A stretch of 64,000 nucleotides of DNA from Azolla caroliniana (lineage: Eukaryota; Polypodiophyta), in contig JBHGNT010000010.1 in the NCBI GenBank assembly GCA_043228905.1, forward strand, positions 14,818,001 through 14,882,000, read 5' to 3'. A model generated the notes under the pieces. It searched no databases, was not told where the DNA came from, and saw only the letters and a list, made by a program, of their open reading frames with translations. This document shows, piece by piece, positions 41,340-51,997 of the stretch; the first letter of the stretch is position 1; every line of letters starts with the position of its first letter. Made by a program: the position numbers and the translations under genes.

Positions 41340-43939
41340 TAGCGGCATAAGCTAACCGACTCTAACTACTTAGTGTGGAAGTCGAAGATGAGAGACATGC
41401 TCGTGTGCAAAGATCTCTGGCTGTTGGTGCAATTCGGAGATAAAAGACCATACAAGATTGATTCAGTGACTTGGGAAGTGTTGCATTTGAAGGCGACCAC
41501 ATATATAAGGTGTTTTATAAACATGAGTCTATACAACAATTTTGGTGAAGAAACAGAAGCCGATGTCCTCTGGAAGAAGATTGGCGTGATGTTCGAAAAC
41601 AAGAACGCCATGAATTGAGTCTCAGTATTTCGGAAAATCGTGAGACTTCGGTATCAAGATGGCTCCAACATGGCGGAGCACATCAATGCATTCCAAGGAC
41701 TAATGAACCAAACCACCTCTCTAGAAGTACCTCTGGCCAATGAGGTATTAGCATTGTTTTTGCTAGGATCCTTTCTAGATAGTTGGGAAACTCTGGTTGT
41801 CACATTGGGCAACGCGGGACCCGAAGGGAAACACATATCCCTAGAGTAGGTGAAGTCGAGTTTGCTGAATGAAGAAGCTCGCCAGAAGGACCGAGAGTCC
41901 AATACCAACCGGAAGGCCTTAGTCACGGAAGGTGACACAATTCGGGGAAGAGGCCGAAATCGAAGTTCCCAGAATCGAGATAAGTTGGGGATCAGGTCGA
42001 AGTCCAGAGGGAGGCTCACGTGCTTCTATTGTGGGAAGCCAGGGCACTTCCAAAAGAACTGCCGACATTTCCGAAAGGAAAAAGGGGGAGCCAAAGGTGT
42101 GCAACCGAAAAGGATTTAGGAAAGCAAGAACACCTCGGCGATTGCGACAAGTGAAGAGGAGTTGCAGCTCATTAGTGAGCAAAATGAAGCAAACATTGTT
42201 GGCGATGAATCGGTTTGGGTGGTTGATTCGGGTGCGTCGTTTCACCTAACTCCTGACTGGAAATGCTTCTCATCTTAGAGAGCCGGAGATCTCGGATATG
42301 TAAAGAATGTGTGAAGATGGGAAATGAAGGAGCATGCCAAATCGTCTGCATTGGAAACGTGTGTTTGGTGACGTCAACTGGATGCAGACTTGTGTTGAGA
42401 GATGTTTGACATGTTCCGGAGATTCGATTGAACCTGATATCAGCCAGTCGGTTGGATGATGAAGGCTACATGGGTAGCATCCGGAACGGTGTCATGAAGT
42501 TTTGCAAGGGGAGCTTGATCGTGGCTCGGGCATGGAAAACCAACACACTCTATGTGATGCATGCTTGATTATGCCAAGGGGAAGCAAATGTGGCAGCCGA
42601 CACTGTTGGAGAACTGTGGCACAAGAGGTTGTGCCATATGAGCTAGATGGGGATGCGGAAGCTTGCCGAGGACAACCTCATTCCGGAGGTGAAAGACGTG
42701 CATCTTGAGAGGTGCACCGATTGCTTGGCCAACAAACAAAACCAAACCTCTTTTCGGACAAGACCACCGTCGAGACGGAATGCACCGTTGGAACTTGTGC
42801 ATACCGATGTATGTCAAGTGGACACGAAGTCACATGCCGGATCGTAGTACTTCGTGATGTTCATAGACAACCACAGTCGGAAACTGTGGATCTCACCGCT
42901 GAAGACGAAGGATCAGGTATTGTCCGTCTTCAAGGACTTCCACGCGAGACTGGAAAGGGAAACCGGCTGGAAGCTGAAGGCGGTTCGAGCGGAAAACGGA
43001 GGAGAATACCGGGGGCAGTTCGTGGAGTACTGCCAGTCGAAGGGAATCCGGCTCGAATTTACTGTGCCGAAGACACTGGAACTAAATGGATTGTCCAAGA
43101 GGATGAACCGGATTGTAATGGAGAGAGTCCGGAGTATGCTAGCACATGCAAAGTTACCCAAGACATTCTGGGTTGAGGCGCTGATGACAATGACCTAAGT
43201 GATAAACAGATCACCCTCAACACCCTTGGAAGGAGACTCACCGCAAAAGGTATGGGCCGGTAAAGACGTGTCTTACTGGCATTTGAAGGTGTTCGGTTGT
43301 CTCGCCTACGTGCATGTAGCAAAGGACAAGAGAGCGAAACTGAACCCGAAGTCCCGATCATGCATATTCCTTGGATACAATGATGATGAGTTTGGATACC
43401 GAGTGGGGGATTTGGTCGAGAAGAAGGTGTTTCGGAGTCCAGACATAGTCTTCATGGAAGACAAGAGTATTGCCAACTGGGAATCGAAGAAGAAGATAGC
43501 AGACTCCGGATCAACTGACGGGACTCATCCGGTCGGAAGCCAGATAACATCGAAGAAATGGCTAGAGTTGGACAAGAGGCCGAACTGATCGAAGAAGAAG
43601 ATCAGGACACCAGAATCGGACAAGACCCCGAATCAGATTCGGATGGAGAACAAACGGAGGAACTGATAGCTGAGAACCAAGGAAGAAGATATCTTCTCAG
43701 AGAGAGAAGAGCCCCCGAAGATTTCCGGATGCAGGGCATGTGTTGCTGCCCAATGAAGGGGAGCTGGAAAGTTTCGAAGAAGCAAAGAAAGACACCCAAA
43801 ACCGCAAGTGGTTGAGTGCCATGCAGGATGAGATGGATTCCCTGCATGAGAACCATACATATGAGTTGACGGAGTTGCTGAGAGTAATGAAGGCACTTCG
43901 GAATAAATGGGTATACAAGTTGAAACCGGGAGATGGCGG
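41340..43939 (+). pseudogene. copia-D polyprotein remnant
   Basis: Gag (KLTDSNYLVWKSKMRDML, NMAEHINAFQGLMNQT), zinc knuckle CFYCGKPGHFQKNC (about 42021-42062), protease VWVVDSGASFHL, GAG-pre-integrase (CTDCLANKQNQTSF), integrase (FIDNHSRKLW, RAENGGEYRG, ELNGLSKRMNR), linker, then RT KWVYKLKPGDGG. The catalytic Asp of RADNG reads Glu and the catalytic Glu of GLAERMN reads Lys. Stops or frameshifts occur near 41616, 41849, 42117, 42278, 42643 and 43196. Confidence 0.82.
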
Positions 43940-44037
43940 TGTCACGAAAATACGACGAGGATATGTGAACTTCAGGTAGGACCCCGGGGCCTCCAACCAG
44001 AGGATATCAGATTCGTGCATTTATACTTTTAGGAATT
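43940..44037 (+). repeat. Gypsy LTR-like arm, left piece
   Basis: It begins TGTCACGAAAATACGACGAG. The reverse complement of this piece is found at 63223-63320. It continues on the other side of copia-B at 60739, as shown by the GAATT TSD and by uninterrupted similarity to the right arm. Confidence 0.75.
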
Positions 44038-44095
44038 TGTAAAGAATCAAGAGATGGATTCTTGTGAAGCGGAAGAGATATGAGTTATGTGTGTG

Positions 44096-44132
<37 letters not shown>

Positions 44133-44428
44133 GAGACAAGAAATACGCAAGGTAAAAGTATATTGACAAAGGAGAAAGAATTAACATTATACAAGGTGGG
44201 AGGAGGGTGCTTTATGTAGTCACCCTCTCTCTTCATTAACTACAAGCCTCATGGAGCATGGGGAATGTGAAAGATCATAAGTTATGTGTCATAGAATATG
44301 ATTCTATGACTCATACTAAATGCTAGAATACAAAGTGGTGACATAATGGTGACTCTTGACCGTTGGAGTGTCTATTCACTCTCAAGGTGAGTTCACACAC
44401 TAGACCAAGTTGAGCTTGATTCTCAACA
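44038..44428 (-). repeat. 3' LTR of copia-B
   Basis: 391 bp, plus-strand reading TGTAAAGAATC to CTTGATTCTCAACA. A (GA)n tract lies at 44100-44132. A near-perfect 15-bp hairpin (about 44288-44320) corresponds to the one in copia-A. Confidence 0.9.
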
Positions 44429-44667
44429 CGCCCCCTAAAGCTCAAGTCGGGTTGGTTTCATACGGTATCCGAAATCCGCTTCGACTCGCGTCGGCTCGCT
44501 TTATGCGGAGTTGAGGAATCCGTGCTCTAGCTTGCGTTGTGTGAAGTCTGTGCTTTGGCTTGCGTGCGTAGTTGCGAAGTCTGTGCTTCAGCTTGCGTCT
44601 TTCTTCGTGGCTTTGCGCGGTAGATCGGCTCTTCGCTGCTTTGTTGCGTGGTTGCGGAATCCACGCG
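44429..44667 (-). other. copia-B 3' untranslated region and polypurine tract
   Basis: In the sense direction it ends CTTTAGGGGGCG just before the LTR. GC-rich repeats of the type CTTGCGT/AGTCTGTGCTT occupy 44520-44610. No ORF. Confidence 0.7.
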
Positions 44668-46185
44668 TTATTGCGTAGTGTCTTTAGTACTCCCCCTCAA
44701 GCTTGGCAAGTCAGGGATCGTCAATCCGAGATCAGTCATGAATTGCCATAGCTTGTCGGCTCCTAAGGCTTTAATGAAGATGTCGGACGTTTGAAGATTG
44801 GTGCTAATGTGTTGTAGGTCGACATCGCCAGCCAGAACGCGCTCTCGGATGAAGTGATAGTGCACTTCGATGTGCTTTGTCCGCGCGTGGAACACCGGGT
44901 TCCGAGCTAGATAGATACTGCTCATGTTGTCGCAGTAAAGGGAAGTCGGATCCTTGATGGGTACGCCCAGATCCTTCAAAATCCTCTTGAGCCATACGGC
45001 TTCACACGCAGCTACGGCCGCGCCCCTTTATTCCGCCTCCGTACTCGAAAGAGCAACGGTGGGATGCTTCTTGCTACTCCAGGATATTGCTCCGCTGCCG
45101 AGGGAGAAAACAAATCCGGAGGTTGATCTTCTATCGGCTTTGTAGGCGGCCCAATTGGCGTCTGTGTACCCCTCGAGTCGTATTGGCATCACGGTCTTGT
45201 AGAGGATGCCGCAATCCATTGTGCCGCTCACGTATCGTAGAACTTGCTTAGCGCAATCCAAGTGAGTATCACGCGGTGTTTGCATGAATTGGCTAAGGAG
45301 ACCAACCGGATAACTGAGATCGGGTCGAGTGATAGTGAAGTAGATTATACTCCCGATGAGTTGCCGATACTGAGTCGGCTCACACGCTTTGGTGCCGGAG
45401 TTCGCATCTAGTTTGAGATTGCAATTGAGCGGGGTTGCCGCGGATTTGCACTCAGCCATCCCGAACTTGTATAACAAGTAGAGGATGTAGTGCTGTTGAG
45501 AGATCATGATTCCGGCTGGAGTCCGAATTACCTCGATGCCGAGGAAGTAGTGGAGCTCCTTCATGTCCGTCATCTCGAACTTGTCAGAAAGGAGGGATTT
45601 GACTTTATTGATTTCGACTAGATGCTCACCTCCAATGACTAGGTCATCCACATATAAAATGATGACGATCGGACTTGCAGAATCGCTTCGTATGTAGAGG
45701 GAGTTGTTCGATTTTGACATACGGAAGCCGATTTGATGAAGATATTGCGTTATCTTCGAATGCCAAGCACGCAGTGCTTGCTTGAGGCCGTAGAGAGGCT
45801 TCTTGAGTCGGCAAACAACTTTCGGATGGGTGCTCGAGTTGAAGACGGGTGGTTGTATGATGTACACCTCCTCTTCTAATTCGCCTTGTAGAAAGGCGTT
45901 CTTGACATCCATTTGATGGAGGTGCCACCCTTTCGCCGCGGCAAGCGCAATTACGGTCCGCACCCTTGTCATCTTTGCCACCGGGGCAAAGGTCTCTTCG
46001 TAGTCGACGCCATGCGTCTGAGCGTATCCTTTCGCTACGAGTTGAGCTTTGTAGCGGTTTACGGAGCCATCAACGTTATACTTCACCTTGTAGATCCATC
46101 TGCATCCGATCACCTTTTTGTGTGGTGAGGTGGGAACGAGATCCCATGTCTCGTTCTTCCGTAGTGCCTGCATCTCTTCGTTCAT
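44668..46185 (-). pseudogene. copia-B reverse transcriptase-RNase H
   Basis: From 46185: NETWDLVPTSPHKKVIGCRW, ETFAPVAKMTRVRTVIALAA, MDVKNAFLQGELEEEVYI, YGLKQALRAWH, ILYVDDLVIGG (catalytic YVDD intact), YFLGIEVIRT, then RNase H GYTDANWAAYKADRRSTSG and TVALSSTEAE. A stop at 45028-45030 separates this from the final segment 44979-44668 (CDNMSSIYLARNPVFHARTK, HIEVHYHFIRERV). Otherwise the RT is open, suggesting modest age. Confidence 0.88.
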
Positions 46186-47899
46186 TGCTTCGATCTATCG
46201 CGGGTCCTTCGCGGCTTCCGAAAAGGTTTCCGGCTCTCGTACTGTCGCTACCTTCATAATAAAGGCGTAATGGTACGCCATATACTCGTTGTAGCCGAAT
46301 CGGCTTACGAGGTTCTTTTCACGAGTGGATCGGCGGAGCTTTTCATTTGCAGAGATGAGGGCTTTCTTAGTTCCGATTGGTACATCGAAGCCGCCGAACT
46401 CACTATCGAGTGAGTGAGTCGATTCATCATCGTCGAGGCGATCGCCTTCATATTCCGCCATTTTCGCCTTGCCTTTGTCCATCTTCGGGCTAGGCCGTGA
46501 TGTGCTTTGATGGCTCAAAGGCTCTTGTGGTCCGCTCAGTCGGGTCGTGATCGGACTTTCTTCGATCATGCACGTAGGGCGATCTTCATCCTCGATCTCT
46601 TGTTCGGCAAATTCCGGGTCGAGCGGAGGCGAAGTTGTCTCTGGTGCGTACCAGGATGCGGACTCGTCAAAAACGACGTCTCGACTTACTCGAGATTTTT
46701 GAGTTGAGGGGTTGTAGCACTTGTACCCCTTTTGTTCAAGTGAGTATCCTACGAGGATACATTTCTCCGACTTTGGATCAAGCTTTTGACGCTTCTCGTC
46801 GGGGATGTGCACGTATGCTATCGCGCCGAATATCCGGATATGCGATAAGTCCGGCTTCCTTCCGAAGTATTTTTCGTGCGGAGTGACCTCGTGCACGCCG
46901 GACGTTGTGCACTGGTTCATTAGGTAGACTGCCGTATTTGTAGCTTCGGCCCAATATGACTTGGGCATATGCTTCTCGTTCATCATGGCCCGTGCTACTT
47001 CGAGGATGTGCCGATTTTTGCGCTTAGCTACTCTGTTTTGTTACAGAGTGTGTTGGCAAGTGAATTCTCGCCGAATTCCTTCCTTTCGGAGATACGCCGT
47101 GAAATCGTCCAAGAAGTACTCCTTGCTGCCATCCGATCGAAGGCATCGTACATGTCGGCCCGTGGCTTTCTCGACTTCATTCTTGAACTTTTGGAAGTGT
47201 CCGAACACTTTGCTCTTTTGCCGCATCAGATAGATCCAAGTGTGCCTAGAAAAGTCGTCGATGAAGAGCACGTAATATCGGCATCCGCCGAATGTCACCA
47301 TTTGGGCTGAACCCCATACATCGGAATGAATTACGTCGAGTACGCCTTTGCTCAAATCCGCTCCTTCGGGAATGGGTGTCGGTGTTGCTTGCCGAATTGG
47401 CTCGCTTCGCATACACCTTCAATCTCCTTCTCTTTGAATGTCGGGAGTCCGATAATGACTCCTTTCGATTTCATTGCTTTGAGTTTGTTGAGATTGATGT
47501 GGCCGATTCGCTTATGCCATAGCTCTATGTCGGAGTCAGCTTTCGTGCTTTTCGCGAACATGGCGGATTTCATCTCGTGCGAATCGAGAATGAACATCCG
47601 GCCCTCTCTTCTTCCGCGTGCGATGATTCGGCCTTCTTTTTCAATGAAGCACCCTTCTTGGTCGAATCGTACTTGCATCCCTTGCTCAACCATTTGGCCG
47701 ACCGAGACCAAATTCTTTGTGATGGTGGGAACATGCAAGACATTTTTAATGTATGTTTGCTTACCTCTTTCGCCGAACGGAACATTGCCGATGTGCTGAA
47801 TCGGGTGCGTAGTGTCATCTCCGGTTTCGACATAACCGGGTTGCTCCGGCTCTCAAAGTTCGAGAAACCATTCTTTGTGGGATGTCATATGGTTTGAGG
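46186..47899 (-). pseudogene. copia-B integrase region
   Basis: GAG-pre-integrase ELWHKRIGHINLNKL (47530 region) and integrase DVIHSDVW, FIDDFSRHTWIYLM, CLRSDGSKEYF. The end of the DDE core reads QNRVAKRKNR where copia-A has QNGVAERKNR, so the catalytic Glu is now Lys. The linker ends SEAAKDPR then stop (46193 area). A frameshift near 47370 and stops near 47041 and 47850 also break the frame. Confidence 0.85.
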
Positions 47900-48830
47900 C
47901 CCCAGAGTCAACAAACCATACGTCCTCCGGATTGAGGGCACTAGTTGAGGTAGAGGCCGACATAGAGTTTGCTCTATGTTTCATCATGAACATTCCACCA
48001 CGGTCGGAGTTGTATGCGTACATTCCGCCACGATCCTCGTAGTCGGGGTTGTGCCCGTACATTCCGCTATACTCTTCGTAGTCGGAATTGTGCGCGTAAT
48101 TCGTGAGTTGTTGGCTTGTGGAGGCCGATTCACGCATCTTCTTTCGGCACTCTTCTTCGTGGTGGCCGAGCTTTCCACAATATCCGCATTCGGTTGCGTT
48201 TTGACAGCTTGGGCCGGAGTGGAAGCTCCCCCTTCTTGCGAAGGTTCCTCGTTGTCCTCCGTTTTGTGGCCAAAATTGGGAGTTGTTGTCGTAGGTCGGA
48301 CCTCGTCCGCCTTGTCCTTGGCCGAATCGGCCTCTTGCTCGTCCATGTCCTCTTCCTCCATTGGAGTGCGTGTAGAGCATGTGGCCTTCCGACTCATTGC
48401 TCCTTGTACGCACGTGGTTTTCTTCGACCAATAGCATTGATTGGAGCTCGAAGAAGGAGGGAGATTTCTCCCGTGCTAGAACGGCGGTTCACATCGCGCC
48501 GAACCGTGGTGCGAGGCCGCCGAGGCATATTTGCACCATGTCATCATCATCTATACTTACGCTTATTGAGCCACGCGAGTCGCAAAGCTCCTTGATCTTC
48601 AAGGTGTATGTTGTGATGGACATATCCCTTTGTTGAATGTTGTTCAACTCTTGGCGGAGTTGAAGCTTCCTCGCGGTCGTGTTGGCGGCGAAAATCTTTC
48701 GTAGATTTTCCCACGCTTCCTTCGGCGTCTTGGCTTCTCGAATGTAATCGAGCATGTGGTCGTGAACACATGTCGCCAAACAATACATCACGTGGCTTGC
48801 GGCTTGCTCCCATGTCGCGTATCCGGGAGC
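47853..48830 (-). pseudogene. copia-B gag, distal part, with zinc knuckle and protease motif
   Basis: It continues the gag interrupted by G2: YATWEQAASHVMYCLATCVH, KLQLRQELNNIQQ, LLVEENHVRTRS, a Gly/Arg-rich linker, the knuckle CGYCGKLGHHEEEC, and the protease motif VWFVDSGASNHMTS near 47880-47920. One stop interrupts it near 48490. Confidence 0.87.
48826..48830 (+). repeat. G2 target-site duplication
   Basis: GGAGC at 48826-48830 and again at 60050-60054, flanking the two G2 LTRs within the copia-B gag. Confidence 0.88.
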
Positions 48831-49231
48831 TGTCGTGACTTGAGAATAGGAGAGAGAAAAATAAGATGACAGTAGAAGGTAGAGGGAGAGAGAGAGAGAA
48901 AGAACACTAGAAATGGAAAGAGAGTTTATATTATAAGAGAGCAAGGATTACAAAGAGTAGGCTAAGGGGCTACAAACTGGTGTTGAACCGAATGAGTTGT
49001 GATGAATGAATAGACACCTATTTATAGGTCCTTATGGAGTATTCTGGAATGTTCTAGAATATTTTAGATATTTATGATATTTAATATAAACATGGAATAT
49101 CCTAGAATGTTCTAGAATACTCTTGAATGTTCTAGAATACTCTAAATGTCTTGTAATAACTAATAATACATATAGACCAAGACGTCTTGAGCTCGAATCC
49201 CTGTAAGGCCAAAATGTATGTCGTCATGACA
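48831..49231 (-). repeat. 3' LTR of G2
   Basis: 401 bp. Compared with the 5' LTR it lacks about 50 bp around the tRNA-like A-box (after 49160) and has an extra copy of a heat-shock-type TTCTAGAATACTCT segment (49108-49143). It keeps the self-primer and TATA regions. Confidence 0.87.
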
Positions 49232-51246
49232 TTATCCCCCCTTTTCGACGACAAGCTCCATGAGTCGGAAGACAAGATTTCAGACTTGGCTTATGAGGAT
49301 ATTTGTTGTGAAATGCAGCAACCATTTCGGAGGCATTAGCAAGATTCTCAAGAGGTTCCCATGTTCGATCATTAGGTGTATAACCTAACCAGTCAACCAA
49401 ATAATACAATTTGTTGCGAACGATCTTGGAGTCGAGAATGGCAGCAACTTCATATTCGGAGCCATCCGAAATTTCGATTGGAGGTGGGGGAGATGTAAGA
49501 CGGCCTGGAATAGAGCTGGTTGTGTACGACTCCAAAAGTGAAACATGGAAGACCGGGTGAAGATGCATATGAGGGGGAAGATCAAGGCGAAATGCCACAT
49601 CATTGATCTTACTAGATATCACATATGGGCCAAAACGTTGATAATCCAATTTGCAGCAAGGTCGGGTTGTTTTAATGCGACCTTGTAAAAGCCATACTCG
49701 ATCCCCCACTTGAAACGTAGTCGATGAATCACGTCGATGACGGTCAGAAACCTTCTTTTGAGTGTTTTGAGCATCACATAAATGGTGCAAAAGGATATCT
49801 TGAACTTCTTGGAGTCGGGTGAGCCGATCTTCAGTAGCCGGGTTTGTTGGGAGTTCGGGATGTTCAAGCATAGTCCAACGAGGATGGTACCCAATGTTTG
49901 CAAAAAATGGGGAATATCCAGTAGAAGAATGTTCTGAGTTGTTGTAAGCAAATTCCGCCAAATGTAATAGATCAACCCAATCATCTTGTTGATAGTTGAC
50001 AAAACAACGAAGATATTGTTCTACTGTTTGGTTGGTGCGCTCACTCTGTCCGTTAGTTTCTGGATCGTAGCCGGAAAAGAGTTTGCAAGAAGTATGTAAG
50101 AGTTTGAACATGTGCCGCCAAAATTTTGAGATGAACTAGGGACCCCGATCACTGATAATATCATCAGGAAGACCATGATGTCGAAACACCTCTCGCATGA
50201 GTAACTCGGCTGTCTCTTGGCTCGTAATGGCCTTTGTGCAGGGAAGAAAATGTGCCATCTTGGTAAAACGATCTACTACCGTGAGAATAGAATCAAAACC
50301 CTTGGAAGGTGGTAGATCCGTAATGAAGTCCAATGAAATAGATTTCCATGGACTCTCAGGAATAGGCATTGGCTGTAATAAGCCATATGGATGATGTCAA
50401 GGTTTTTTGGATCGGCAACATGTATCACAACTACGAACATAATCCGTAACAAAATGGCGAAGTCGTGGCCACCAATACCTTCGAGAAATTAACGCCAAAG
50501 TCTTGTGGATGCCAAAATGTCCAGCCATTGGTGTATCATGACATTGTTGCAAGACTTGGAGTCGAGAAGGACCATCAGGCACATATAAGAGATTTTGTCG
50601 AAAAAGTAAACCATCATGCCAATTGAACTGGTTGTAGTCTTGATGAGGATTTTGAGATTGTGAACAAGAAGCACGATCTGGGATAATATGGCTCAGAATA
50701 TCTTGGGCGAATTCATCAGTCTCAATATGCTCCCGAATGGAGTCTAGAAGACTTGAATCCTCGGGTGTGTCTATAGCATGAAAAGCCATTAGTCGTAGAC
50801 GGTCAGGACCCAAGAGGATTTGCTTCTGACTTTCAAATGCGGCCTCTCTTGGTTGAAGTTCCATATATGAATGCCGAGATAAAGCATCTACTTTGCCTTG
50901 TTGCGTCCCAGGGCGATATAGAATTACGAAATCAAAACGAGTTAAAAACTGCGCCCAACGAGCTTGTCGATGACTCAAGACTCGAGCACTTTGGAAGTAC
51001 GTTAGATTTTTGTGATCATTATAGACAATGATTTGTTGAGACGAACCCTCCAAAAAATGACGCCATTGTTGAAAAGAATCCACAATGGCAAGAAGCTCTT
51101 TGTCGTGAATCTCATAGTTGATTTCTGCAGCTTCGAATTTCCGTGAATGAAAAGCCATAGGGTGCAGTTGGCCATCATTGCTAATCTGGGATAATACGCT
51201 TCCTAGTGCGAAGTCAGATGCATCAGCTTCCAGTATAAAGCACTTC
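49224..51246 (-). pseudogene. G2 Pol distal part: RNase H, integrase, chromodomain
   Basis: From 51246: LEADASDFALGSVLSQ, NYEIHDKELLAIVDSFQQW, integrase HHCC with HFGIHKTLALISRRYWWPRL and CDTCCRSKKP, then a stop (50397-50399); DDE core [21 protein letters not shown], then a second stop near 50136; then SGYDPETNGQSERTNQT and a chromodomain (YEVAAILDSKI, YYLVDWLGY, TWEPLENLAN). As in G1 the final stop codon lies in the LTR (GGIMS-stop). Confidence 0.88.
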
Positions 51247-51251
51247 AATGG
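51247..51251 (+). repeat. copia-beta target-site duplication
   Basis: AATGG at 51247-51251 and again at 56797-56801, flanking the two 715-bp LTRs. Confidence 0.92.
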
Positions 51252-51652
51252 TGTTGGGATTTCGGTCCCTCCGGATGGGATGTCCGGAGATGAATGACGG
51301 CAAGCCCGGAGGCTGTTACCGAACCGTATGATGAAGAGTACCCGGCATGAAGCCGGATGAAGAGTACCCGGCTACGGATCCGGATGATGAAGACCCCGGT
51401 TACGGAGCCGGATGATGAAGACCCCGGTTACGGAGCCGGATGCTGAAGACCCCGGTTACGGAGCCGGATGACGTATGTACCCGGAGAGAGATCCGGATAC
51501 GGGGACATATCTGTGAATATGTTTGCCAAGGGCCCTTGAGGCTATATTTGTAAATAGCCCGAAAGTCATATATGTATAAATATGACTTAGGGCAAACAGT
51601 TTTGGTTGTTGCTCATTTTATGTTTTCAGCCGAGAGAGCGAAGTGTGAGCAG

Positions 51653-51694
<42 letters not shown>

Positions 51695-51966
51695 GAGGTC
51701 GACGCCTCTGTGTATTGCCGCCGCCTGTGGCGAAGACAGTGAGCTCAAGGTCGTTGCCTTGAAGCTTCACCATTGTACATCCCTGTTCATAGTGATAGTT
51801 GGAGTTGTGCACTCCCGTGGTTTTTCCCGTTTAGGGTTTTCCACGTTATACCCTGTGTATTCGTCTCTCGTGTCTTTCTCTGTATTTCCTATTTTCTGCT
51901 GCATTGATCCGTGTTGGCCCGGTTGTGGCCGGGAGGCGAAAGATTTGATAGCGTCAAATCTCAACA
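51252..51966 (+). repeat. 5' LTR of copia-beta
   Basis: Begins TGTTGGGATTTCGGTCCC, ends AAATCTCAACA. Contains three tandem 28-bp units with CCCCGGTTACGGAGCCGGAT (about 51384-51467), TATTTGTAAATAGCCCGAAAG, a TATAAATATG box (about 51575), a (GA)n tract (51656-51690) and the CTCCCGTGGTTTTTCCC end block. Confidence 0.92.
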
Positions 51967-51969
51967 ATC

Positions 51970-51981
51970 TGGTATCAGAGC
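51970..51981 (+). promoter_or_regulatory. Primer binding site of copia-beta
   Basis: TGGTATCAGAGC, iMet type, three bases after the LTR end. Confidence 0.9.
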
Positions 51982-51997
51982 GACGGTAACACAGAAA

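Larger units (their letters stand above)
40762..43939 (+). mobile_element. Truncated Ty1/copia element copia-D
   Basis: 5' LTR (40762-41310), PBS, gag, protease, integrase and the first RT codons, then cut at 43939 by a gypsy LTR-like sequence. It is related to copia-beta but diverged. No 3' part is seen in the window on the far side of the nest. Confidence 0.82.

Noticed and set aside
51911-51997. Upstream extension of the copia-beta polyprotein to 51911
   Set aside because: It begins with TTG and crosses the LTR end and PBS. The first ATG in frame is 51998.
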